Below the pieces are notes generated by a model that ran no database searches, was not told the origin of the DNA, and was given only the letters and a program-made list of their open reading frames with translations. A DNA stretch of 64,000 nt, taken from Corynebacterium qintianiae (GTDB lineage Bacteria; Actinomycetota; Actinomycetes; Mycobacteriales; Mycobacteriaceae). Shown piece by piece: positions 47,981 to 58,284 of the stretch (within the stretch, counting starts at the first letter, position 1; each line of letters begins with the position of its first letter). Position numbers and translations under genes: made by a program. The stretch spans positions 2,138,437 to 2,202,436 of the forward strand of contig NZ_CP064955.1 of NCBI RefSeq assembly GCF_011038645.2. Reading direction: 5' to 3'.

Positions 47981-48934
47981 ATGACTGACAACTCCCGCCC
48001 CACGCCGGGCCCGGGCCCGACTGAGGGCGGCCGTGCCGGCGGTGGGGGCGACAACGGCTCACGCCCGCGCAAGAGGCGCCGGCGCGGGTCTCGGCCTGCC
48101 TCGGGCGCGGCCGAATCTAGCGGCAACGGCCAGGGTGAGAAGGAGCCCAAGGACGGGGGAGGCAACCGCCCGGGACGCAGGCGCCGTGGCCGGGGCAAGG
48201 GGTCACACCAATCGCAGCAATCGCAGCAGTCGCAGCAGTCGCAAAAATCCCAGAACCCCCAAACCTCCCAGCGCTCCCGTGACGCGGGTAATGGCGACGA
48301 GCCAGGTGACAAAACCCCGAGGAAGAGCGGCTCCGGTCGCGGCCGCGGCTCGGGGCGCGGGCGGAACCAGCGGCAGAACACCAGCCGCTACCGCCAGAAC
48401 CAGCGCCATTCCCAGTACGCGAACACCGCCATTGAGACGCGGGACGAGACCTCCGCGGGCGGCCTCGTCGTCTCCGGCATGGCGGAGGCCGTCGGTGCGG
48501 ACGGCAGCGTGGACATGTCGCGCATCTACGTCGCGCTCATCGGACGTCTCGACCGCCGCGGTCGCCTCTTGTGGTCCATGCCGAAGGGCCACGTTGAGGA
48601 GGGTGAACACCAGTGGTCCACCGCCCAGCGCGAGGTGTGGGAGGAAACCGGCATCCGAGGCGAGGCGTTCGAGGAGCTCGGGGTGATCGACTACTGGTTC
48701 GTCTCCGACGGCGTACGCATCCACAAGACGGTGCACCACAACCTCCTGCGGTACGTCGACGGCATCCTCAACGACGAGGACCCCGAGGTCACGGAGGTGA
48801 CGTGGGTGCCCATGAGCGAACTCATCGAGCACCTGGCCTACGCCGACGAGCGCAAGCTCGCCCGCATCGCCTACGACCGCATGCCTGACCTGGCAAGAAA
48901 GGAAGCCGACGCCGGAAGGGCGACACCGCGATGA
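47981..48934 (+). CDS. NUDIX hydrolase with long basic disordered N-terminus
   Basis: The 317-residue product has about 150 N-terminal residues rich in Arg, Gly, Ser and Gln ([18 protein letters not shown]), including a Gln-Ser repeat encoded by a 9-base tandem unit. The NUDIX domain follows: PKGHVEEGE, about 11 residues, [12 protein letters not shown], which fits Gx5Ex7REUxEExGU with the initial Gly in KGH. It probably removes damaged nucleotides or caps; the basic tail may bind RNA. It is coupled to the DUF6049 gene by ATGA. Confidence 0.88.
   Translation: MTDNSRPTPGPGPTEGGRAGGGGDNGSRPRKRRRRGSRPASGAAESSGNGQGEKEPKDGGGNRPGRRRRGRGKGSHQSQQSQQSQQSQKSQNPQTSQRSRDAGNGDEPGDKTPRKSGSGRGRGSGRGRNQRQNTSRYRQNQRHSQYANTAIETRDETSAGGLVVSGMAEAVGADGSVDMSRIYVALIGRLDRRGRLLWSMPKGHVEEGEHQWSTAQREVWEETGIRGEAFEELGVIDYWFVSDGVRIHKTVHHNLLRYVDGILNDEDPEVTEVTWVPMSELIEHLAYADERKLARIAYDRMPDLARKEADAGRATPR
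48209..48244 (+). repeat. 9-base tandem repeat encoding Gln-Ser-Gln units
   Basis: CAATCGCAG twice, CAGTCGCAG, CAGTCGCAA: four units in frame inside the disordered N-terminus of the NUDIX protein. Such arrays change length by slippage. Confidence 0.8.
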
Positions 48935-51468
48935 GGCGCCCTCTCGCCGCCGGCACGGCCGCGCTGCTCCTCGCCGCCGCCGCGACACCGATGGCGGAGG
49001 CGCAGCAGACACAAGCGCAGGCCCAGGCACAGCCCATTCCCCTTCACCCCGACAACCCCGCTGTCGCCGATCAATGGGTCAACCCCGCCGTCCGCCCCGG
49101 GGAGGGGGAGACGGCCCAGGTTAGACTGCAAAGCTCCCCGGCCGTGCTGGGCGCCCATGACCCCCTGAGAGTGGCCCTGCTGGTGACCAACACCTCGGAT
49201 GAGCCCCTCCAGGGACTCACCGTGACTCCACGGCGCGGACCGGCAACGGGGTCTGTGATGGACCAGCGGGTCGCCGCGGTGGCGAACCCTCTCGAGTACC
49301 AGGTCGTGGGCAGCGAGGTGGGCGTCGATACGCGGCTCGAGCCCGGCGAGAGCACCGAGCTGGAGCTGACGATCACCGAGGACGCGCTGCCGCTGCCCGG
49401 TATCTCAACGTATCCCATCATGTTCGTGCTCAGCGCGGTCAACGGAGCGCTTCTCGACACTGAGCGCTTCCACATCTCCATCCGCGGCACGCCCGACAAC
49501 GCGCAGCCTGCCGGCATGACCGCGCTGTTCCCCGTTACCGCCCCCGTCGACATCGTTCCGGGTGAGACCGGTATCGCCCCCGGTGAGCCTCCGCTCATCC
49601 TCGCCAGTGAGGGGCTCGCGGAACAGCTCGCGCCGGGCGGGCGTTTGAGCTCGCTTATCGACGTCTACGCCGACGCCACCTCCCAGCCCGCCGTCGCCGA
49701 ATCCACCTGTCTCGCTCTGGACCCGGCCCTCATTCAAACCGTCGACCGGATGGCCGGCGGGTACACGGTCGCTGACGAGCGTCCCGACCTGGTTGAGCCG
49801 CCACGGCGCCTGCGCGACTCCTGGGGCGGCGCCAAGGACAATGCTTCGGGGGAGCCCGGCCGCGGCGCAGCGGACGCCCAAGCGTGGCTGGACCGCGTCA
49901 CTGCGCTTGCCGCCACCCAGTGCGTCGTGGCGCTGCCGTGGGCCAACACTGACCTCAATGCGGTCGCGCGCACCGGCGACGTATGGCTCATGCGCGAAGC
50001 CGTTGAACGCGGCCCCGCGACCCTCAAGGAAATCCTGGAGACGGAGAGCCTCACCAACACCGTGGTCCCGGGCGCGGGGTACGTGGTGCCCGGTGTCCCC
50101 GCGGCGCTGGGCTGGGCCGACCACTCCCGGTCCACCATCGACGACGAGGGGATGCAGGGTTCCTGGGAGCGCGCCCAGGGCACCGGGCCCACGCACAGGT
50201 CGGGCCCGGCGGACCCCGGAAACGCGACCGCGCTCGACCGCGGCGATGTGCCATCTATCGCCGACTCCGCGGCCCCCGAACCGGCGCGCCCGGTGCAGGT
50301 ACTCGTCGCCTCCGGCACCGTCACCCACCCCGAGGAGCACCGCTTCTCCTGGGCCGCCCCCGGGGTCATGGCCGTGGAGTACCAGGACTCCCTGGCCACG
50401 GTGCTGGCCACGGTGGGCGAGCACCCCGAAACCACGGGCTACTCCGCCGAGGAGCCGCGCTACGACTACACACGCGACTCGCCCAAAGCCCGCTCCGTCA
50501 ACGCCGCCAGCGCCGTCCACCTCGCAGCGCAGTCGGCGTGGACCTACCCGCCGGCATCCCCGGCTCCGGAAAGGGCACCCGCTCGGCAGGAGCCCGCGCC
50601 GATTTTGCTCAACCCGCCCGCGACGTGGGACGCGTCCAGCGCGGGCGACATCATGGCGGCGGTCCGCGACGTCATGGCCACGGGAGCGGCGCGGCCCATG
50701 TCCCTGGGGGAGTACCTGGCCGTACCCGACGGCACCGCGGTCCCCGCCGCCGATGCGGTGGGCAGCCCCCACAGCGACCCGACGATCTTTAGCGACACCG
50801 AAATCCTCACCGCGAGCCAGCAGTCCCGCTTCATCAACGATCTCTCCGGACTCTTGGTGGCGGACCCCGCCATCGCGCTGTCGCGCTACGGGTTCACGCT
50901 GCCACTGCGCCGCGACCTCCTCACGGCTCTGACCGTGAGCGGCAGGCGCGCGTACACCTACTACCCCCTCGCCGAGGAGGCCACGCGCCAGCGGCTGGCC
51001 GGTAGCCGCGACACCCTCAACGCGCTTCGCTCAGCCATCGCGCTGATTCCTCCCGGCAACGTCTACACGCGCACGTCGCCGGCCTCGCCCCTAGTCATCG
51101 TTGCGCGCAACGGATTGCCCCTGCCGGTGGACACCACAATCCGCTATCACGGGCCGGAAGGCGCAAAGCTCAACGTGCCACCCACGTTGCGCATCCCCGC
51201 TTACGGCTCGATCACCATATCGATGACCGCCGACCTCCCCGAGGAGCCGGGCGGCACCGACCTGCGCCTGTTCCTCGCGACGCCGCAGGGCGGGCAAATT
51301 TCCGAACCCGCCGACATCACCGTGCGCACCTCGGGCGCCGCGCTGCGCGGCTGGGTGATCCTCGCCGCGCTCGCCGTGTTCCTCGCCCTGATGCTCCTGT
51401 TCACGGTGGGCAGGAGGCGCCGCCAGAGCCCGCCCCCCGACTCACCACCGCACCGCAGCAGGCCGTAG
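48931..51468 (+). CDS. DUF6049 family secreted/membrane-anchored protein
   Basis: The 845-residue protein has a signal peptide (cleavage near AEAQQ), a large extracytoplasmic region and a C-terminal membrane helix [21 protein letters not shown] followed by an Arg-rich cytoplasmic tail. It occupies the position between the NUDIX gene and murJ that is conserved across Corynebacteriales. It is likely an envelope protein acting with MurJ; there is no enzymatic motif. Confidence 0.85.
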   Translation: MRRPLAAGTAALLLAAAATPMAEAQQTQAQAQAQPIPLHPDNPAVADQWVNPAVRPGEGETAQVRLQSSPAVLGAHDPLRVALLVTNTSDEPLQGLTVTPRRGPATGSVMDQRVAAVANPLEYQVVGSEVGVDTRLEPGESTELELTITEDALPLPGISTYPIMFVLSAVNGALLDTERFHISIRGTPDNAQPAGMTALFPVTAPVDIVPGETGIAPGEPPLILASEGLAEQLAPGGRLSSLIDVYADATSQPAVAESTCLALDPALIQTVDRMAGGYTVADERPDLVEPPRRLRDSWGGAKDNASGEPGRGAADAQAWLDRVTALAATQCVVALPWANTDLNAVARTGDVWLMREAVERGPATLKEILETESLTNTVVPGAGYVVPGVPAALGWADHSRSTIDDEGMQGSWERAQGTGPTHRSGPADPGNATALDRGDVPSIADSAAPEPARPVQVLVASGTVTHPEEHRFSWAAPGVMAVEYQDSLATVLATVGEHPETTGYSAEEPRYDYTRDSPKARSVNAASAVHLAAQSAWTYPPASPAPERAPARQEPAPILLNPPATWDASSAGDIMAAVRDVMATGAARPMSLGEYLAVPDGTAVPAADAVGSPHSDPTIFSDTEILTASQQSRFINDLSGLLVADPAIALSRYGFTLPLRRDLLTALTVSGRRAYTYYPLAEEATRQRLAGSRDTLNALRSAIALIPPGNVYTRTSPASPLVIVARNGLPLPVDTTIRYHGPEGAKLNVPPTLRIPAYGSITISMTADLPEEPGGTDLRLFLATPQGGQISEPADITVRTSGAALRGWVILAALAVFLALMLLFTVGRRRRQSPPPDSPPHRSRP

Positions 51469-51492
51469 CAACACCCGAACAGGAGAAACCCC

Positions 51493-54400
51493 GTGACTCA
51501 GCAGAACCCGAACCAGCAGCAGGCTGGGCTGCGCCGGCGCATCGTCACCCCGGCACCGCCGGCCCCCGTGCCGGTTCTGCGCGAGACCCCGCCCGCCCCG
51601 GTGGAGGAGGAGCGGGACCGGGACCGTTCCGCGTTGACCATCAGCCCCTCGGGTGAGGCCCTCGACATCCCGCGGGCACCTGAACCGGTGGAGTCGGCCG
51701 CCGCCGGGGAGGGCACCGCCACATCCAACTCCGACGTCGTGCGCTCCACCGGCTCCATGGCCGTGGCCACCCTGCTGTCGCGCATCACCGGGTTCATCCG
51801 CACCGTGCTCATCGGCGCCGCGCTCGGAGCCCCCGTCGCCTCCGCCTTCAACACGGCGAACACTCTTCCCAACCTCATCACGGAGATCGTGCTGGGCTCA
51901 GTACTCACCGCCCTCGTCGTGCCGGTGCTCGTGCGTGCGGAGAAAGAGGACCCGGACAGGGGCGCGGCGTTTATCCGCCGCCTGTTCACCCTCACGTTCA
52001 CCCTGCTCGTCGTAGTCACCGTCCTCGCGGTGGCGACGGCTCCGCTGCTGACTCGGATGATGCTGGACGAAGACGGCGAGGTCAACGTGGTGCAGTCCAC
52101 CGCCTTCGCCTACCTGCTACTGCCGCAGATCTTCTTCTACGGCATGTTCGCTCTGTTCATGGCCATCCTGAACACGAAAGAGCACTTCCGGCCCGGGGCG
52201 TGGGCACCGGTAGCCAACAACGTGGTGTCCATCGTGGTGCTGGCGCTCTACATGGCTGTGCCGGGGGTGCTTAACCCGGCCACGCCAGCGTCGACAAGCA
52301 ATCCCCACGTCCTGCTACTCGGCATCGGCACGACCCTCGGAGTGGTGGCGCAATGCGCCATCATGCTGCCCGCGTTACGCAAACTCGGCATCGATCTGCG
52401 CCCGCTGTGGGGTATCGACGCCCGCCTGAAATCGTTCGGCGGGATGGCGCTTGCGATCATCGCCTACGTCGCCATCAGCCAGGTCGGGTACATTGTCACC
52501 ACCCGCATCGCCTCCGTCTCCGACAGCTCCGCGCCGATCATCTACCAGCAGCACTGGATGCTTCTGCAGGTGCCTTACGGCGTCATCGGCGTGACGCTTC
52601 TGACCGCCATCATGCCGCGCCTGTCACGCAACGCGGCCGACGGGGATGACCGTGCCGTGGTGCGTGACCTGACGCTGGCGACCAAGCTGACCTTCATCGC
52701 CCTGATCCCGATCATCGTGTTCATGACCGCGCTCGGCCCGGACATCGGCCACGGCCTGTTCGCCTACGGCAACTTCGATGTCGAGCACGCGCGCATTCTC
52801 GGACTCGCGATCAGCTTCTCCGCCTTCACGCTGATTCCCTACGCGCTGGTCATGCTCCACCTGCGCGTGTTCTACGCCCGCGAGGAGGCGTGGACACCGA
52901 CGTTCATCATCGCCGGCATCACCGCTGCCAAGGTCGTGCTCTCCATGATCGCACCGCTGGTCGCAGTCGATACGTCCATGGTGGTCATCCTGCTCGCCGC
53001 CGCAAACGGTTTCGGCTTCATCGCTGGAGCCGTCATCGGCGCCTTCCTGTTGCGGCGGAAGCTGGGCACGCTGGAGACGGTCTCCGTACTGCGCACCTCC
53101 GCGTGGGCGCTCGGCTCGGCCGTCGCCGGCATCGCCGCCGTGCTCGCCGTCAAGCTGCTGCTGAAGAACGGGCTGGGCCTGGACGTGCCACTCTTACTCA
53201 GCACCGGTCTCGGGCTCGCCGGTTTCGCCTCGATCGGTTACATCATCGAAATCGCCCTGCAGGGCCTCCTCTTCCTCATTATCACCGGTCTGGTGCTGTC
53301 ACGCTCCGGCCTGCCCGAGGTGCAGAACCTCGGCCGCGCCCTGACCCGCGTGCCCGGCCTGGGCCGCTTCATCCGTCCCGACGAGGACAAGGCCCTCGAG
53401 GTGGGTGAGGTCGACCCGCGCGACGTGTCCACCCAGTTCCTGGCCGCCGATTCCTTCAACGCCTCGCCCGTGCCGCCTCCCATGTCGGCCGGCGTGGTGC
53501 GCGGCCCGCGCCTTGTGCCGGGCGCCGCCGTTTCCGACGGCCGCTTCCGCCTGATCCGCGACCACGGCTCATCCCAGTCCACCCGATTCTGGCAGGCCCG
53601 CGAGCTGTCCACGGGTAAGACCGTCGCGCTCACATTCGTCGACACCTCCGGGACAGCGCCGATGGCGCCGCCGACACCGCGCGAAGCCGCGATCAACGCC
53701 GCTGGCGTGGTGCGCCGCACCCGCAAGCTGGCCGGCCTCGCCCACCCCGCGGTGGCGGACAACATCCAGATCCTGTCGTACCGCTCAGGTGCGCTCGTGG
53801 TGGCCGACTGGGTTCCCGGCTCCAGCGTCAAGGCTGTCGCCGAAGCGGGCCGCACGCTGCACACCGAAGCCGTCGCCCACGCCCTGGCTCCGCTCGCCAG
53901 CGCGCTGGGCGCCGCCCACGAAGCCGGTGTGCCGCTCGGGCTGGACAACCGCAACCGCCTGCGCGTCTCCTCCGACGGCGTGGTCCGCCTCGCGTTCCCC
54001 GCCGTGCTTCCCGACGCCTCCCCCGAGGACGACGCCGGAGCCCTCGCCGCCGCACTGGAGCTGCTCTCCGCCGATGTCAGCTCGTCCGGGCTCGAGGAGG
54101 TCACCGCCGAGGCGCGCGCGCTTGCCGACGCCCCCACTACCGGGCCCGATGACTTCCGCGCTCTCGCCGGCACTTTGGAAAAACTCAGCCGGGCGAACGC
54201 CGCGGACGGCGACAGCGACACCGGCACGGAGCGGGGCACAGGCGACGATGGTTACGGAGAGGATCTTTTCCACGAGCCGACCGTCGAACCCGCACCCGAA
54301 CCCCACGTCGAACCGGCGGAGCTCAGCGGCGGTTTCGGGCGCCGGGACTACCGTCCCATCTCGCTGCTGTTCATCTTGCTGCTCGCCATTTCGGCGGTCA

Positions 54401-54942
54401 TGCTCATCGCAGCCCTGACGGCGTACCTCGTACGTACCCTCGGCGGCGACACCCCCAACGCTCCGATCGCGCAGCCGACCACCACGGCGCGGACGACCGC
54501 GACGGCAGAACCCACCGGGGTGGAGGTAGTCATCGGGAACCTCAACGCCAGCTTGTGGGGCGGTGCCACGGCGGCGCCCGCCCAGCTCGCGTTCGACGGT
54601 GACACCACCACAACGTGGAGCGGGACGCCCGGCTCCGGGTTAACGGCCACCACGAACCCGGGTGTGTCTTTCCTGCTCAACCAGGTCATCGTCACCGCCC
54701 CGACCACGGGTGCCGACTACCAGGTGTACGGCATCCCCGAATCGGCGGCCGGCGAGCAAGAGCTCTCCGACCTGCCCGAGCTCGCCAGCGGCAAGTTCCA
54801 GCTCGGTCAAAACTCCATCGACGTCGACCACGATGGCCGGCTGCGCGGCGTGGTGGTGTACTTCCCCAACAAGGCGGGCGCCCCGGCAGACGGGCCGGTG
54901 GAGCTGCGCGAGATCGCGCTCATCGGCAAAACGTTCTTCTAG
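51493..54942 (+). CDS. murJ: lipid II flippase MurJ with C-terminal pseudokinase and extracellular domain
   Basis: The 1149-residue protein (GTG 51493, AGGAG upstream) starts with a Pro-rich cytoplasmic tail. About 14 membrane segments of the MurJ/MviN fold follow from residue 95 (RSTGSMAVATLLSRITGFIRTVL). About residues 680-900 form a kinase-like domain without a proper HRD motif (region AGVPLGLDNRNRLRV), so it is a pseudokinase. A membrane helix near 955-985 leads to a discoidin-like extracellular domain (LAFDGDTTTTW). It flips lipid II for peptidoglycan; in mycobacteria this pseudokinase binds FhaA. Confidence 0.93.
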   Translation: MTQQNPNQQQAGLRRRIVTPAPPAPVPVLRETPPAPVEEERDRDRSALTISPSGEALDIPRAPEPVESAAAGEGTATSNSDVVRSTGSMAVATLLSRITGFIRTVLIGAALGAPVASAFNTANTLPNLITEIVLGSVLTALVVPVLVRAEKEDPDRGAAFIRRLFTLTFTLLVVVTVLAVATAPLLTRMMLDEDGEVNVVQSTAFAYLLLPQIFFYGMFALFMAILNTKEHFRPGAWAPVANNVVSIVVLALYMAVPGVLNPATPASTSNPHVLLLGIGTTLGVVAQCAIMLPALRKLGIDLRPLWGIDARLKSFGGMALAIIAYVAISQVGYIVTTRIASVSDSSAPIIYQQHWMLLQVPYGVIGVTLLTAIMPRLSRNAADGDDRAVVRDLTLATKLTFIALIPIIVFMTALGPDIGHGLFAYGNFDVEHARILGLAISFSAFTLIPYALVMLHLRVFYAREEAWTPTFIIAGITAAKVVLSMIAPLVAVDTSMVVILLAAANGFGFIAGAVIGAFLLRRKLGTLETVSVLRTSAWALGSAVAGIAAVLAVKLLLKNGLGLDVPLLLSTGLGLAGFASIGYIIEIALQGLLFLIITGLVLSRSGLPEVQNLGRALTRVPGLGRFIRPDEDKALEVGEVDPRDVSTQFLAADSFNASPVPPPMSAGVVRGPRLVPGAAVSDGRFRLIRDHGSSQSTRFWQARELSTGKTVALTFVDTSGTAPMAPPTPREAAINAAGVVRRTRKLAGLAHPAVADNIQILSYRSGALVVADWVPGSSVKAVAEAGRTLHTEAVAHALAPLASALGAAHEAGVPLGLDNRNRLRVSSDGVVRLAFPAVLPDASPEDDAGALAAALELLSADVSSSGLEEVTAEARALADAPTTGPDDFRALAGTLEKLSRANAADGDSDTGTERGTGDDGYGEDLFHEPTVEPAPEPHVEPAELSGGFGRRDYRPISLLFILLLAISAVMLIAALTAYLVRTLGGDTPNAPIAQPTTTARTTATAEPTGVEVVIGNLNASLWGGATAAPAQLAFDGDTTTTWSGTPGSGLTATTNPGVSFLLNQVIVTAPTTGADYQVYGIPESAAGEQELSDLPELASGKFQLGQNSIDVDHDGRLRGVVVYFPNKAGAPADGPVELREIALIGKTFF

Positions 54943-55051
54943 CCACCGAGCGGTGTCACTCAATTGTGCGCCGCCCTCGCGTGGCGCCGCCCCGGCTCCG
55001 GCAGACTAGGCAGCGCAGGAGCATTCGGGGGATCACATCGGGGGACGTGAC

Positions 55052-55615
55052 ATGGAGCGGACAGACCAGCAGCTGGTGGAGGCATACAAGGCGGGGGATC
55101 CGCACGCGTTCGCGCAAATTGTGCGCAGGCACAAACCGCGGCTGGCCTACATCGCGCGGCGCTACGCCAGAAACGAGCAGGACACGCAGGACATCTTGCA
55201 GGAGGCGTTGTTCAAGGCGTCGAGAAGCATGCACACCTACCGTTCGGAGGCGGCGCTCTCGACGTGGCTGCACCGCCTTGTCATGAACACGGGTTTTGAC
55301 CACGTCGCCGCCACGCGCAAGCGCTTGCGGGATGTGAGCATCGATGACACCGAGCGCGTCTCCGCCGACGTCAACCCGCTGCTTTCTCACGACCCGACGG
55401 CCGGAGTGGACCGCGCGATCGTGCTGCGCCAGGCCATTGAGGCGCTGCCCGCCGCGCAGCGCACGGCCCTGTTGCTTATCGACGTCGCGGGACTCACCGT
55501 CGAGCGGGCCGCCCGCGAGATGGGTGTGAAACCCGGAACGGTGAAGTCGCGCCGTTCCCGCGCGCGCGACGCGGTGGCGAAGGCGGTGGGCGACACCGGC
55601 GCGCGGGCCGTCTAA
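55052..55615 (+). CDS. sigM: ECF sigma factor, SigM type
   Basis: The 187-residue sigma-70 region 2 and 4 protein has [44 protein letters not shown] (region 2) and [25 protein letters not shown] (region 4 helix-turn-helix). Position between murJ and trxB matches C. glutamicum sigM, which controls thioredoxin and other disulphide-stress genes. No anti-sigma factor gene lies between it and trxB. Confidence 0.9.
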   Translation: MERTDQQLVEAYKAGDPHAFAQIVRRHKPRLAYIARRYARNEQDTQDILQEALFKASRSMHTYRSEAALSTWLHRLVMNTGFDHVAATRKRLRDVSIDDTERVSADVNPLLSHDPTAGVDRAIVLRQAIEALPAAQRTALLLIDVAGLTVERAAREMGVKPGTVKSRRSRARDAVAKAVGDTGARAV

Positions 55616-55682
55616 GCGAAGGGCCGGGCGGGCAGTACACTGGCCCGGAGATACTAGAGAACTTCGGGAGAGATGCACCGCC

Positions 55683-56696
55683 ATGACCAATCCAGGCTTC
55701 AACTTTGTTGTGCCCACCACCAACGAGCCCGATGAGACCGCCAAGGCCGCTTCCATTGACACCGCGGCGAATGAGGTGCGCGACCTCATCGTGATCGGTT
55801 CCGGACCCGCCGGCTACACCGCCGCCCTCTACGCAGCACGCGCTGAGCTGAAGCCCCTGGTGTTCGAGGGCTACGAGTTCGGCGGCGAGCTGATGAACAC
55901 CACCGAGGTGGAAAACTACCCCGGGTTCCAGAACGGCATCATGGGCCCGGACCTGATGATGGAGATGCGCGCCCAGGCCGAGCGCTTCGGTGCCGAGCTC
56001 ACCCCGGAGCTGGTCGACCGCGTCGAGCTCAGCGGCGACGTGAAGAAGGTCTACGTGGGGGAGACGGAGTACCGCGCCCGCGCCGTCATCCTCGCCACCG
56101 GCGCCGCCCCGCGCTACCTCGGCATTCCCGGCGAGGCCGAGCTGACCGGCCGCGGTGTGTCCACCTGTGCCACCTGCGACGGGTTCTTCTTCAAAGACCA
56201 GCACATCGCCGTTGTCGGTGGCGGCGACTCCGCGATGGAAGAGGCCAACTTCCTCACCCGTTTCGGGTCCAAGGTCTCTATCATCCACCGCTCCGAGAAC
56301 TTCCGCGCCTCCCAGATCATGCTGGAGCGCGCCCGGGCAAACGAGAAGATCGAGTTCGTCACCCACACCATCGTCGAAGAGGTTGTCGAGGCCGGCGGCA
56401 AGGTCGCCGGGCTGAAAGTGAAGAACGTGCAGACGGGGGAGAGCTCCGTGCTCGACGCCACCGCGATGTTCGTCGCCATCGGACACGACCCGCGCTCCGG
56501 TTTCCTCGGTGGCCAGGTCGCGACAGACAAGGCCGGTTACGTTGCGGTGGAGCAGCCGTCGACCAAGACGAACGTGCCGGGCGTGTTCGCCTGCGGCGAC
56601 CTGGTGGACAACTACTACCGCCAGGCCATCACCGCGGCCGGCTCCGGTTGCCGCGCGTCCATCGACGCTGAGCACTACCTCGCGGGGCTACAGTAA
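55683..56696 (+). CDS. trxB: thioredoxin reductase
   Basis: The 337-residue FAD enzyme reduces thioredoxin with NADPH. FAD loop [17 protein letters not shown], redox pair Cys162 and Cys165 (CATCDG), NADPH loop [12 protein letters not shown] and [19 protein letters not shown] are all intact. Its stop codon overlaps the first base of the trxA start codon. Confidence 0.97.
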   Translation: MTNPGFNFVVPTTNEPDETAKAASIDTAANEVRDLIVIGSGPAGYTAALYAARAELKPLVFEGYEFGGELMNTTEVENYPGFQNGIMGPDLMMEMRAQAERFGAELTPELVDRVELSGDVKKVYVGETEYRARAVILATGAAPRYLGIPGEAELTGRGVSTCATCDGFFFKDQHIAVVGGGDSAMEEANFLTRFGSKVSIIHRSENFRASQIMLERARANEKIEFVTHTIVEEVVEAGGKVAGLKVKNVQTGESSVLDATAMFVAIGHDPRSGFLGGQVATDKAGYVAVEQPSTKTNVPGVFACGDLVDNYYRQAITAAGSGCRASIDAEHYLAGLQ

Positions 56697-57025
56697 TGGG
56701 TATGCACGCACCGATTGATGTCACGCAGGCAACCTTCAAGTCCGAGGTTGTGGACGCCGAAATGCCGGTGGTAGTGGACTTCTGGGCCCAGTGGTGCGGC
56801 CCCTGCAAGAAGCTCAGCCCCCTCCTGGACGAGATCGCGGACGAGATGGGCGGGGCCGTGAAGGTGGTCAAGGTCGACGTCGACGCCGAACGCACCCTCG
56901 GCGCGATGTTCCAGGTCATGTCGATCCCGACGGTGATGATTTTCAAGGACGGCGCGGCCGTCGACACGCTCGTCGGGCTGCAGCCGAAGGACGAGCTCGT
57001 TTCGCGGATTCAGCAGCAACTCTGA
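56696..57025 (+). CDS. trxA: thioredoxin
   Basis: The 109-residue protein has the active site Trp33-Cys34-Gly35-Pro36-Cys37 and the cis-Pro loop SIPTVMIFKDG. It pairs with TrxB encoded directly upstream and shares its transcript. An alternative ATG two codons later would make little difference. Confidence 0.97.
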   Translation: MGMHAPIDVTQATFKSEVVDAEMPVVVDFWAQWCGPCKKLSPLLDEIADEMGGAVKVVKVDVDAERTLGAMFQVMSIPTVMIFKDGAAVDTLVGLQPKDELVSRIQQQL

Positions 57026-57078
57026 GTAATATAAAGTTCTCTTTGTGTATGCCCGACCAGCCCGAAGAAAGGCGCCCA

Positions 57079-58263
57079 GTGACTGAAGTTCTCCGTGTCG
57101 GCGATTCGAGCGCCCGCGTCGCAGAGGTGCGCTCGACTCTCGCACGGCTGGGCATGCTCGACGGGTACGACGGCAGGGTCGGGGAGTGGAACTCCCGGCA
57201 GTTCTCCCGCGAGGAGCTGTTTTTCGACGCCCACCTGGCGGAGTGCGTCAAAGCCTTCCAGCAGTCCCGCGGCATCGTCCCCACCGGTGAGATCGACACC
57301 GTTACACTGCGGGAGCTGCGCGAGGCCTCGTACACCCTCGGAGCCCGCGTGCTCTCGTTTCGCCCCGGCCAGGTCATGGTGGGCGACGACGTGCGGCAGC
57401 TGCAGCAGCAGCTCCAAGAATTGGGCTTCTATTCCCACCGCATCGACGGCCACTTCAACAGGAAAACGCACGAGGCCCTGGTGAACTACCAGCTCAACTC
57501 GGGTTTGCAGGATGACGGCGTGTGTGGGTCCGACACCTTACACGCCCTGAGCCTGCTGGGCCGGCGCATCACGGGCGGCTCCGCCCAGGCGATCCGCGAG
57601 CGTGAGCGCGTACGCCAAGCCGGGCCCCGCCTGTCCGGCAAGCGCGTCGTGATCGACCCGAGTTTCGGGCTGGCGGACACCGGTATGACCGTTAACGGCC
57701 CCTACGGCGACATCACCGAGGAGGAGATCCTCTGGGACCTCGCCCAGCGCGTCGAGGGCCGCATGGTGGCCGCGGGCATGGAGACGATTTTTTCCCGCCC
57801 CCGCGGTGACAATCCGTCGCCGAAGGCGCGCGCCGAGCTGGCCAACAGCTTCAGCGCCGACCTGATTATCTCGCTGCAGCTCGATCGCTACCACAACGAC
57901 AAGGCCAACGGCGTGGCCACCTTCTATTTCGGCTCCGAGCTCGGCGCGTCCTCGATGACGGGTGAGACCCTCTCGGGATTCATCCAGCGCGAGATTGTTG
58001 CCCGCACCGACCTGCGCAACTGCTTCAACCACGGCCGCACCTGGGACTTGCTGCGCCTGTCCAAGATGCCGGCGGTGGAGGTTGTCGCGGGTTACCTGAC
58101 CAACCCGGACGACGTGAAGATCGTCGCTGACCCGCGCCAGCGCGACGCCATTTCTGAGGCCATCGTCGTGGCGGTCAAGCGCCTCTACCTGCTCGAGGAA
58201 GACGACAAGCCGACCGGCACCTACTCGTTCTCCGACCTGCTGCGCCAAGAACGCGCGATGTAA
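57079..58263 (+). CDS. cwlM: CwlM-like amidase-fold protein lacking zinc ligands
   Basis: The 394-residue cytoplasmic protein (GTG 57079 with GAAAGG upstream; ATG 57049 is an alternative) has two peptidoglycan-binding-like domains (about 1-85 and 90-165). An N-acetylmuramoyl-L-alanine amidase (Amidase_3) fold follows. The zinc His of DPGHG is replaced (DPSFG, Phe196) and the later SIHAN-type His is Gln267 (SLQLD). There is no signal peptide. This fits the mycobacterial CwlM role as a regulator of MurA rather than a hydrolase. Confidence 0.88.
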   Translation: MTEVLRVGDSSARVAEVRSTLARLGMLDGYDGRVGEWNSRQFSREELFFDAHLAECVKAFQQSRGIVPTGEIDTVTLRELREASYTLGARVLSFRPGQVMVGDDVRQLQQQLQELGFYSHRIDGHFNRKTHEALVNYQLNSGLQDDGVCGSDTLHALSLLGRRITGGSAQAIRERERVRQAGPRLSGKRVVIDPSFGLADTGMTVNGPYGDITEEEILWDLAQRVEGRMVAAGMETIFSRPRGDNPSPKARAELANSFSADLIISLQLDRYHNDKANGVATFYFGSELGASSMTGETLSGFIQREIVARTDLRNCFNHGRTWDLLRLSKMPAVEVVAGYLTNPDDVKIVADPRQRDAISEAIVVAVKRLYLLEEDDKPTGTYSFSDLLRQERAM

Positions 58264-58284
58264 GTCACGGAAAGCTACGGGCAG

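Noticed and set aside
48209..48260. Short regular repeats that could suggest a CRISPR array
   Set aside because: The unit is 9 bases, in frame inside the NUDIX gene, with no spacers.
49405..50772. 455-codon minus-strand open frame
   Set aside because: Antisense to the DUF6049 gene; no family features.
53238..54239. 333-codon minus-strand open frame rich in Arg and Ser
   Set aside because: Antisense to murJ; composition is that of a reverse-frame artefact.
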